DNA of 64,000 nt from Campylobacter coli (GTDB lineage: Bacteria > Campylobacterota > Campylobacteria > Campylobacterales > Campylobacteraceae). Location: NCBI GenBank assembly GCA_039516895.1, contig CP154437.1, positions 1,612,001-1,676,000 on the forward strand. The letters run 5' to 3'. Shown here in pieces: positions 56,158 through 62,787 of this stretch. Under the pieces are notes generated by a model. It did not search any database. It saw only the letters and a list, made by a program, of their open reading frames with translations, and was not told the origin of the DNA. The stretch's first letter is position 1; each line of letters opens with the position of its first letter. Both the position numbers and the translations under genes were made by a program.

Positions 56158-56754
56158 TTATGATATTTTATTAAAATATCTTGGATTCCAACCACCCATA
56201 GCATCTTGTATAGAATTTTGATATTTATAAGCAATTTCTCTCATGATTGTATTATTATTTAACATAGGACTAGAATTATATTGATATATTTGTCCATTCT
56301 TTACATTATAAACACCGACTCCATAAGTAAATAAAACATAAGGCTGTCCTAAATTTGAGTATTTTATTTGTCTTTTTACCTTATATACAGGACGATATTC
56401 AGCAGGGGAATTAGCACTCGCTTGCAACCAAGAAATTAATCTATCTCTACTAGGGTTTGAGCATTTTTCATATCCTGCACCACATAGACCCTTGTTAAGA
56501 TTGCTAAGTTCGTATTCTGAAAAATCTGCAATTGCATAAACTTCTGAAATTAAATTTGGACGATCTTTAAAAAATTTAAAACCGACTAAATACCCACCCT
56601 TAACTTGTTTCATCTCATCTAAATTAAGAGCTTTAACCCCTTGAGAATTATCACTTAAAGCACCATTACTAACTTTAGCTAAAAAATCCACAGCAAAAGC
56701 AGAACTTACCAATAAAGAACCTAAAATCAAAGCGCTTGATATTTTCTTTAGCAT
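56158..56754 (-). CDS. Array gene F: secreted protein with double-glycine leader motif
   Basis: 198 residues. A Sec signal (MLKKISSALILGSLLVSSAF, cut after Ala21) is followed by a segment ending LNLDEMKQVKGG (43-54), which fits the bacteriocin double-glycine leader at every key position (L-12, E-8, M-7, V-4, G-2, G-1). The mature part has a CX6C pair (C91, C98) and a C-terminal SNLGQPYVLFTYGVGVYNV. The first 55 residues match gene C except residue 22; the rest has diverged. Start preceded by AAGGAGAAAGT. Confidence 0.8.
   Translation of the reverse strand: MLKKISSALILGSLLVSSAFAVDFLAKVSNGALSDNSQGVKALNLDEMKQVKGGYLVGFKFFKDRPNLISEVYAIADFSEYELSNLNKGLCGAGYEKCSNPSRDRLISWLQASANSPAEYRPVYKVKRQIKYSNLGQPYVLFTYGVGVYNVKNGQIYQYNSSPMLNNNTIMREIAYKYQNSIQDAMGGWNPRYFNKIS
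56591..56754 (-). repeat. Leader-region repeat (copy in gene F)
   Basis: These 164 bases encode the Sec signal and double-glycine segment and match 59071-59234 at all but about three positions, while sequence downstream of the GG codons is clearly diverged. This points to recent duplication or gene conversion limited to the leader. Confidence 0.85.
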
Positions 56755-56773
56755 ACTTTCTCCTTAATGTGAT

Positions 56774-57766
56774 TTAAATTGTTATATCAATTTTTTGTTT
56801 TCTCTGTAAGTATTTTATTAATTCTTTTTGCTCTTTTTGCATTATTTCAATTAAAGGTGTAAATTCTATATTTTCATTATTTGTATCGACAATACCAGCA
56901 CCTTGAACTATATTATTTGGATTTAACTTTAAATTATAGTTTCTATCATTCCAAGCTTTTTTGACTTCTTCACCACTCATAGACTTATCAAAGCCTTCGG
57001 TTTTTCCTTGACGCGTAGCCTCTCCTTCTCTAGTATAGATATTCTCATTTATAATAGCTACTAAAAGCCCACCTTTAGTAATAATGCCATCTTTATTAGT
57101 GTATTTGCTTGGTGTCGTATCAAAAAATACGCCTGTATTAATATTTTCTTCACCGCCATTATTATTATTAAAAATATCTGTGGCAGAATTTCCTTTCATA
57201 AGATTTTCAGTAGTATTAAAAAACAATTTGTTTATTTTTGTATCAGTTGTATTTTCATAATCAAAATCTATATCAGCATTTAAATAATCCGTAGCAGAAT
57301 TATAAATTTTCGTTACTTGCATAGTTTGGCGATTAAATTCATAGCCTTGTGGGAAGTTGGCTATCTCTTCTAAGCTAAAGCTATCTTTAGAATTTAGCAC
57401 ATCTTCGCCTACAACTTGGCTTAAAATTTTATAGGCATTTCCTACGGTTTTAGCAATGTCTATACTCTCAAAAGCTCTAAATGGATTTTTTTCATTTGTA
57501 GATATTTTTACCAAGCTTTCCATAGTGCTAGAATGAATTTTTATATCCTCAGGAATTCCTGCTGCTTTATTAAATTCACTTGTAAAATAACCCTCGTTAT
57601 CTACTTCATAACCTAAGACTTTATTGCTTGTTTTAGTAGTGTCTTGGGTATCTTGTAAATTTTTTACATTAGCATTTGAAGTATTTGAATTTAAGGAAGA
57701 GTTGTTATTGTTTTTAATATTAAGATTGACAAAGGAGTTATTGAAAGTTGAGTTGATACCTATCAT
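56774..57766 (-). CDS. Array gene E: MIGINSTF-type protein without the constant tail
   Basis: 330 residues, Cys-free, no signal peptide. Residues 1-31 equal gene H and B. Core motifs persist: GYFTSEFNKAAGIPEDIKIH, SIDIAKTVGNAYKILSQVV, TKGGLLVAIINENIY and EGEATRQGKTEGFD. It ends in QKIDITI and lacks the KPFKPIQ tail found in H and A. So it is either a tail-less variant or shortened by recombination. 35 bases after gene D, with the same spacer as G-H and A-B; gene F follows after 19 bases. Confidence 0.78.
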   Translation of the reverse strand: MIGINSTFNNSFVNLNIKNNNNSSLNSNTSNANVKNLQDTQDTTKTSNKVLGYEVDNEGYFTSEFNKAAGIPEDIKIHSSTMESLVKISTNEKNPFRAFESIDIAKTVGNAYKILSQVVGEDVLNSKDSFSLEEIANFPQGYEFNRQTMQVTKIYNSATDYLNADIDFDYENTTDTKINKLFFNTTENLMKGNSATDIFNNNNGGEENINTGVFFDTTPSKYTNKDGIITKGGLLVAIINENIYTREGEATRQGKTEGFDKSMSGEEVKKAWNDRNYNLKLNPNNIVQGAGIVDTNNENIEFTPLIEIMQKEQKELIKYLQRKQKIDITI

Positions 57767-58037
57767 TTTTAATCCTTTTTATAATTTAAATTTTTATATT
57801 TTTAAGCCTTAATATCTATAATTTTTGCCGAAGTGTTTTGAGAAAGAAATTTATTAAATTCCCCTGTATCATCATCGCTAAATTTCATACCAAAAAGAAT
57901 TTCTAGCTCATCACCTGTGCCAAATTTAGTTTCTAGTAGCTTTTTTAAAAGCTCATTCATTTTATTATCATCTTTGTAAGTTTCTTTGTTTTTACTTTCT
58001 GCTTGTATAGGCTTAAATGGCTTTTCTTTGTCTTCTT
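57612..58037 (-). repeat. Array repeat, copy 2 (tail of D, spacer, head of E)
   Basis: Near-identical to 55257-55682. The tail subtype here and in gene G is the same, so modules C-D-E and F-G-H are the most recently related pair. Confidence 0.85.
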
Positions 58038-58590
58038 GCATACTAATATCATTATTATTAGCAAGTAGCATTTTATCGCCCATAGCCATTTCAAATTCTT
58101 TTACAAACTCATCGTGTCTTTGTTTGAAGTCAAGATATTTAGTTTTAAATTCTTCTAGGGTTAAATCTTCTTGTAAAAGTTTATTAAATTCATTCCTAAA
58201 ATTAGATGCTTTTATAGCAATATCAGATCCAAGATTAAACATTTGAGAGTAAGAAGAAAAGTTCATCAATTTAATATCTTCATCTTTTATATCCCAATTA
58301 TCATCTTTACCAAGATTTTTAAGTGAAGACTTTTCTATTTTATTTGGATCTTTTAAAGCATTTGACTTCATAAAGTTATTAAATTCTTGCATATCTTTTT
58401 TGCTAATATTTTCATCAAGTCCGAATATTTTAGGATTATACTCAAATTTTTTTCCACGATAAGGCAAAGCACTTTCTCCTGTTACAACAGCTACTCCATG
58501 CTTGTTTATTTTAAAGTCAATATTTTTATCTTGCTTAAAATTTGAAGTATTATAGTTATAGTTTAAATTTGAATTTATACTATTTATCAT
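57802..58590 (-). CDS. Array gene D: variable-head protein with constant tail
   Basis: 262 residues, no cysteine, no signal peptide. Head MINSINSNLNYNYNTSNF, then a unique region (VAVVTGESALPYRGKKFEYN). Residues ~150-175 (LEEFKTKYLDFKQRHDEFVK) are nearly identical to a segment of gene A, showing mosaic assembly. The tail matches gene G. Its ATG overlaps the gene C stop (ATGA), so C and D are translationally coupled, consistent with a secreted protein and its partner (inference). Confidence 0.78.
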   Translation of the reverse strand: MINSINSNLNYNYNTSNFKQDKNIDFKINKHGVAVVTGESALPYRGKKFEYNPKIFGLDENISKKDMQEFNNFMKSNALKDPNKIEKSSLKNLGKDDNWDIKDEDIKLMNFSSYSQMFNLGSDIAIKASNFRNEFNKLLQEDLTLEEFKTKYLDFKQRHDEFVKEFEMAMGDKMLLANNNDISMQEDKEKPFKPIQAESKNKETYKDDNKMNELLKKLLETKFGTGDELEILFGMKFSDDDTGEFNKFLSQNTSAKIIDIKA

Positions 58591-59234
58591 GGTTTATTTC
58601 TATATCTCGAATAATTACCACTAAGAGCCATTTCCATATCATTTTTATATTTGGAACTAATTTCTTTAATAACTTGGTAATTATTTAAAACAACACTTGA
58701 ATTCACCCTATACCAAGAACCTAATTGCTCATTAATAACAGCTACGCCATAGGAAAAATATACAAATCTTTGTCCTAAATTTGATACACCTATATTTCTT
58801 TTTACTGTATAACCAAGATAATAGTGATATGGATCATCGCCTACTATGCTCATAGTTTCCCAAAGTCTTTTTTGGTTAGCATATGTATGTTTATTATTTA
58901 CCATACAATTTGTGACTTCTATACCACACATTCCACCAAATCGCCTTAATCCCTGACTATTCCAATAATATGTATCGCCATTGTTATCTGTATAGTATCC
59001 TATTTCACTCGGTGTAGTTTTGGCAAAAGCTAAAAGCTCATCATTTGCAACTAGCTTAAAACTAACTCTATACCCACCCTTAACTTGTTTCATCTCATCT
59101 AAATTAAGAGCTTTAACCCCTTGAGAATTATCACTTAAAGCACCATTACTAACCTTAGCTAAAAAATCCCTAGCAAAAGCAGAACTTACCAATAAAGAAC
59201 CTAAAATCAAAGCGCTTGATATTTTCTTTAGCAT
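58587..59234 (-). CDS. Array gene C: secreted protein with double-glycine leader motif
   Basis: 215 residues. Sec signal cut after Ala21, then LNLDEMKQVKGG at 43-54 as in gene F. Mature part differs from F but keeps a CX6C pair (C103, C110: MCGIEVTNC) and NLGQRFVYFSYGVAVINEQL. Aromatic-rich (YYTDNNGDTYYWNSQG). Start after AAAAGGAGAAGTT; a FliA-like -10 lies 61 bases upstream. First gene of the C-D-E module. Confidence 0.8.
   Translation of the reverse strand: MLKKISSALILGSLLVSSAFARDFLAKVSNGALSDNSQGVKALNLDEMKQVKGGYRVSFKLVANDELLAFAKTTPSEIGYYTDNNGDTYYWNSQGLRRFGGMCGIEVTNCMVNNKHTYANQKRLWETMSIVGDDPYHYYLGYTVKRNIGVSNLGQRFVYFSYGVAVINEQLGSWYRVNSSVVLNNYQVIKEISSKYKNDMEMALSGNYSRYRNKP
59071..59234 (-). 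repeat. Leader-region repeat (copy in gene C)
   Basis: Partner of 56591-56754; one of the few differences gives Arg22 instead of Val22 at the signal-peptide cleavage point. Confidence 0.85.
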
Positions 59235-59294
59235 AACTTCTCCTTTTCTTAACTATTTTACTCTTTATTTGAATAATATCACAAATTATATATT

Positions 59295-59302
59295 AAAATC
59301 GG
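59295..59302 (-). promoter_or_regulatory. FliA (sigma28)-like -10 box upstream of gene C
   Basis: On the minus strand CCGATTTT (with TAAATATTTC about 17 bases upstream as a possible -35) resembles the sigma28 pattern TAAA-N15-GCCGATAA and the Campylobacter -10 CGATWT. It lies 61 bases before the gene C start. Moderate match only. Confidence 0.45.
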
Positions 59303-59366
59303 ATTTTTATTTTGAAATATTTACTATTTTGAATAAAAATTTTTAAAAATATTTAGAAAGGCAATA

Positions 59367-59660
59367 ATAAAAAAGATTTATTTAACATTTATGGTTTTAG
59401 TCAGTTGTGTTTTTTGCTAGTGATGAACTAAGTATAGATGGTTTATTTAAAAAGCAAATAGGCTTAAGAAGTATTACAAGCTTTTCTTTACTTAGCACAA
59501 GAAATACAAATTCGTATTCTCTTTATCCTAATATAACAATAGGCGGAGATCCTACAATTTGGAATGATACAAAGCAAGTATTTTTAACTCAAACTTTCAT
59601 TTACACCCTAACACCTAAGTTTGACATGCTTATTTCAGGCGGTGGAAGCTATGCAAGATT
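59367..59660 (+). pseudogene. Remnant of a secreted, probably barrel-type protein gene
   Basis: On the plus strand, opposite to the array. Reading from 59367, an ATA where a start would be expected is followed by a signal peptide (KKIYLTFMVLVSCVF) that runs into TAG after a six-T run; removing one T joins it to ASDELSIDGLFKKQIGL, which continues in frame from 59407 to the repeat junction. The body (ITSFSLLSTRN, then TLTPKFDMLISGGGSYARL) alternates like outer-membrane strands. Lost start, frameshift and missing 3' end all say relic. Family not recognised. Confidence 0.6.
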
Positions 59661-59875
59661 GGCAATCCTGCTGCTTTATTAAATTCACTTGTAAAAAAGC
59701 CATCTTTATCTACTTCATAACCTAAGACTTTATTGTTTGTTTTAGTAGTGTCTTGGGTATCTTGTAAATTTTTTACACTATTATTTGAAGTGTTTGAATT
59801 TAAGGAAGAGTTGTTATTGTTTTTAATATTAAGATTGACAAAGGAGTTATTGAAAGTTGAGTTGATACCTATCAT
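59660..59875 (-). pseudogene. Array gene B: truncated MIGINSTF head
   Basis: The first ~70 codons match genes H and E (MIGINSTFNNSFVNLNIKNN to FTSEFNKAAGLP), then the frame runs into antisense of the plus-strand remnant and stops at 59630. The break lies right after AAGLP, at TTGGCAATCC (about 59659-59668). It sits 35 bases after gene A with the usual spacer. It is a relic of a third module. Confidence 0.8.
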
Positions 59876-60140
59876 TTTTAATCCTTTTTATAATTTAAAT
59901 TTTTATATTTTTAAGCCTTAATATCTATGCTTTTTGGTGCAGAATTTAAAGAAAGAATTTTATTAAATTCTCCTGTATCATCATCACTAAATTTCATACC
60001 AAAAAGAATTTCTAGCTCATCGCTTGTGCCAAATTTAGTTTCTAGTAGCTTTTTTAAAAGCTCATTCATTTTATTATCATCTTTGTAGGTTTCGCTTTTA
60101 CTTTCACCTTGTATAGGTTTAAAAGGCTTTTCTTTGTCTT
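59721..60140 (-). repeat. Array repeat, copy 3 (tail of A, spacer, head of B)
   Basis: Matches 55257 onward with offset 4464 through the head and spacer; in the tail it follows the H subtype (SLNSAPKSIDIKA, ESKSETYKDD) rather than the D/G subtype, so tails have been exchanged between copies. Confidence 0.8.
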
Positions 60141-61113
60141 CTTCTGAAGTCTCTTTGTTATTTGTGCTTTTTGTAGGATTATTATAATCTATACCTTTTG
60201 CCTTTTCTGCTTCTTCTAGTGATTTTACAAACTCATCGTGTCTTTGTTTGAAATCAAGATATTTAGTTTTAAATTCTTCTAAACTCATATCAGCATTGAT
60301 TAATTGATTATATTCTTTTCCTAAATTTTCAATAGTTTTAGTGAGTTTATCATTTCCTAAATTCTTGGCTCTATTCATATAATTCCATATAGATAAACTA
60401 TCTCCCATAGGATTGCCCCAACCTTCTTGTTCATAAGAGTATTTTAAAGGATTTGCATTCATAAAGGATAAAAATTCTTTTATTTTATCATTGTCTGTAT
60501 TGCTATTAAGTCCAGCTAATTTACCTAATAAAGTAGTTTTTCCTTCAACAAAGCTAAGATTATTTGTAAAAAAAGCAACTAAGGCACCACCTTTGGATAT
60601 TTCTCCATTTTGTATTTGATATTTGTTTGAACCTAAGTCAGCTACATTTTCATCAACAAGTTTCCAAATGAAAGCATTACCACTTTGTAGCTCTTGCCAA
60701 TAATTTATTCCATCTTTTTGTGGTAAATTTTGTAAATCTTGTTCTTTAAGATTTTCTCCTAATCCATTATCTTTTACGAAAGATGAAAAAGAATTATAAG
60801 TATTTCCTATAGTTTCGGCAATGTCTATTTGCGAGTAAAAAGGTTGTCTTTTAAGAAAGCTATTTACAAAATTATTTAAACCCTCTGCAAAAATCTTATA
60901 ATCTTTTGGCAATCCTGCAGCTTCGTTAAAATCACTTGTAAAAAAGCCATCTTTATCTACACCATAGCCTAGCATTTTACTTACTGCTTGTGATTTATCG
61001 CTTACAAGGTTTGAATTATCATTTGTAACATTAGATGATTTTGTATTTGAAGTATTATTGCTAAAAGTGTTTGTATAGTTGTAGTTTGAATAAGAATTTA
61101 TACCATTAATCAT
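59911..61113 (-). CDS. Array gene A: leading long protein with constant tail
   Basis: 400 residues from ATG 61113, preceded by AAGGTGGCAAA; a longer in-frame start at 61140 adds nine residues and lies before that ribosome binding site. Head MINGINSYSNYNYTNTFSNN is Asn/Ser/Thr-rich. Core as in H: DKDGFFTSDFNEAAGLPKDY, SQIDIAETIGNTYNSFSS, ISKGGALVAFF and EGKTTLLGKLAGLN. Then LEEFKTKYLDFKQRHDEFVK (shared with D) and the constant tail. No cysteine, no signal peptide. First gene of the locus, with its own FliA-like promoter. Confidence 0.82.
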   Translation of the reverse strand: MINGINSYSNYNYTNTFSNNTSNTKSSNVTNDNSNLVSDKSQAVSKMLGYGVDKDGFFTSDFNEAAGLPKDYKIFAEGLNNFVNSFLKRQPFYSQIDIAETIGNTYNSFSSFVKDNGLGENLKEQDLQNLPQKDGINYWQELQSGNAFIWKLVDENVADLGSNKYQIQNGEISKGGALVAFFTNNLSFVEGKTTLLGKLAGLNSNTDNDKIKEFLSFMNANPLKYSYEQEGWGNPMGDSLSIWNYMNRAKNLGNDKLTKTIENLGKEYNQLINADMSLEEFKTKYLDFKQRHDEFVKSLEEAEKAKGIDYNNPTKSTNNKETSEEDKEKPFKPIQGESKSETYKDDNKMNELLKKLLETKFGTSDELEILFGMKFSDDDTGEFNKILSLNSAPKSIDIKA

Positions 61114-61149
61114 TTTGCCACCTTGTAAATAAAGTTTCATTTACAAGAT

Positions 61150-61157
61150 AAATCGGC
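61150..61157 (-). promoter_or_regulatory. FliA (sigma28)-like -10 box upstream of gene A
   Basis: GCCGATTT on the minus strand, 37-44 bases before the gene A start, matches the sigma28 -10 core (GCCGATAA; CGATWT in Campylobacter). A clear TAAA -35 at the right distance is not seen; TGAAAAAA lies about 12 bases upstream. With the similar box before gene C it suggests flagellar co-regulation. Confidence 0.5.
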
Positions 61158-61243
61158 AAAAATGATTTTTTCATAAGTATTTTTACTCATATATTTAAAA
61201 TATAAAGCACAAGTCTTCTAGTGTCTAAAGAAAAAAATCTTAC

Positions 61244-61651
61244 TTAATCTTCCAAAGTCCTTATAATCAAACTTTTGGGCAAATTAAAGTGTTCTATAAG
61301 CTCTTTTTCTTTTTCTCTCATTTCTCCATTATCTACCTCATGATCAAATCCAAGCAAATGAAGCATGGCATGGATAAAAAGCAAGCTTACTTCCTCTTCA
61401 AAACTATGTCCTAACTCTTTAGCTTTCTGTTTTGCCAAATCTATATTAATCACAACAGAACCCAAAGGCAAGCTCTCATCGATATTTTCAAGTGGAAAAG
61501 AAAGCACATCGGTGGTTTTATCTTGCTTTCTTTGCTCTAAGTTAATCTCTTGCATTTCCTTACTTTCTACAAAAACAAGTTCCACATCCTTAGAGCTTAA
61601 AAAACTTGCTATAGGCTCTAAAAATTCGCATTTTTCATCACTTAATATCAT
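61244..61651 (-). CDS. ybeY: Endoribonuclease YbeY
   Basis: 135 residues. The zinc motif [20 protein letters not shown] (HGxLHLxGYDH type) near residue 90 is diagnostic, with [11 protein letters not shown] before it. It acts in 16S rRNA 3' maturation and ribosome quality control. Overlaps recO by 4 bases. Confidence 0.94.
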   Translation of the reverse strand: MILSDEKCEFLEPIASFLSSKDVELVFVESKEMQEINLEQRKQDKTTDVLSFPLENIDESLPLGSVVINIDLAKQKAKELGHSFEEEVSLLFIHAMLHLLGFDHEVDNGEMREKEKELIEHFNLPKSLIIRTLED

Positions 61652-62262
61652 AAACCCTCCTTGATCAATTGATACAAATTCCCTATTTCTTCATCGCCAA
61701 AAATCGCACAATTTTTACTTTCATAAAAATTTTTTAATTTCTGCTTTTCAAATGCATAACCTAAAGCACAAGTGTGATGCGAAGGTAAAAAAGCACGGAT
61801 TAAAGTGATGGGATTTTCTATGCTTTCATCACAAGCAAAACATCTAAATTCTTGATGGAGTCTCCCCTCAAATTCTAAAATCTTAAGATAAGCATCCACA
61901 ATCACGCGCTTGGGATTTTGCTTTTCAAAACGCTTTACACATTCATCTAAAAGCTCAAAATAAAAACTTTCAAGTACTTGAGCATCTTTTAAATGATGAT
62001 ATAGAAGACGGATAAATTCCTGCCAAATCAGCATTTTTTCACGATCCATAATCCATACAAAACCCAAATGCAAAACATCCTTAAGTCTTGGCAAAAAGCT
62101 AGGATTTTCATCTAAAGCAAAATCAATTTTATAACCATTTAAAATACTAGAATGTCTAAGCCCATAAAAACGATACGCCTTAACAAGCTCTTTAGGGCTT
62201 AAAATATAAACAATCAAATCCTCATCTTTTACTTTTTGCGTATGAAGTATAAAGCCTTGCAT
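61648..62262 (-). CDS. recO: Epsilonproteobacterial RecO-type protein
   Basis: 204 residues. N-terminal OB-like domain [20 protein letters not shown] and [19 protein letters not shown], then a helical domain and a CFACDESI pair in the C-terminal part. This matches the divergent RecO of Campylobacter (recombination mediator loading RecA); identification rests on the N-terminal pattern and gene position. Only one CX2C pair is evident where RecO often has a four-Cys zinc site. It overlaps the hydrolase gene by one base. Confidence 0.75.
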   Translation of the reverse strand: MQGFILHTQKVKDEDLIVYILSPKELVKAYRFYGLRHSSILNGYKIDFALDENPSFLPRLKDVLHLGFVWIMDREKMLIWQEFIRLLYHHLKDAQVLESFYFELLDECVKRFEKQNPKRVIVDAYLKILEFEGRLHQEFRCFACDESIENPITLIRAFLPSHHTCALGYAFEKQKLKNFYESKNCAIFGDEEIGNLYQLIKEGL

Positions 62263-62786
62263 TAAAGTATTTCAATGCCATAAGCTCTAAGTAGATCAAA
62301 AGCGGATTTTTCTAAATTTTCATCAAAACTTGCACTTAAATTTTGATGGAGTATAAGTCTTGAATTTGGCTTCGCGCTAAAAGCTAAAATGATATTACAA
62401 AAGACGCAAATATGAGAAACAAGTCCTGCAAAATGAATTTCTTCGTATTCACTTTTTGCGATAAAATTTGCAAATTCTAAACTTCCAAAAGTATTTTTAT
62501 GAAAAACCTTATGAGCTTTTTGCAAAAAGGGTGTAAATTCTTTAGGCATTTGCCAACCCAAACTGTCTTTTATACAATGCTCAATAGGCAAATTTAACCC
62601 TTCTTTACTCCTTAAATAATCCTCATCATGAGTATCATAAGTAAGAAGTAAATGTGTGGTGTTAAAATCGATTTGATTGAGAGTATTAAGGATATTTTCT
62701 TTGATTTTTAAAGCTTTTTCAAAGCCCAAACTTCCATCGATAAAATCATTTTGATAATCTACCAAAACAAAAGCTTTTTTCATCAA
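62262..62786 (-). CDS. Isochorismatase-like cysteine hydrolase
   Basis: 174 residues. Catalytic triad visible: Asp in FVLVDYQNDFIDG near residue 9, Lys in HKNTFGSLEF, and Cys in HFAGLVSHICVFCNIILAF near residue 127. Similar to nicotinamidase (PncA) and related amidohydrolases; a nicotinamidase would show a DxH metal site, and DTHDEDYL near residue 50 may be this. Substrate uncertain. Confidence 0.82.
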   Translation of the reverse strand: MMKKAFVLVDYQNDFIDGSLGFEKALKIKENILNTLNQIDFNTTHLLLTYDTHDEDYLRSKEGLNLPIEHCIKDSLGWQMPKEFTPFLQKAHKVFHKNTFGSLEFANFIAKSEYEEIHFAGLVSHICVFCNIILAFSAKPNSRLILHQNLSASFDENLEKSAFDLLRAYGIEIL

Positions 62787-62787
62787 A

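Noticed and set aside
55269-59921. Three near-identical 62-residue plus-strand frames (55269, 57624, 59733)
   Set aside because: They are the antisense of the repeated MIGINSTF heads; their similarity only reflects the DNA repeat.
54176-61113. Repeat region considered as a transposon or CRISPR array
   Set aside because: No transposase, no terminal inverted repeats and no short regular spacer pattern; the repeats are kilobase-scale gene modules.
61114-61140. Upstream start of array gene A at 61140
   Set aside because: It lies before the AAGGTGG ribosome binding site, and the paralogues align with the ATG at 61113.
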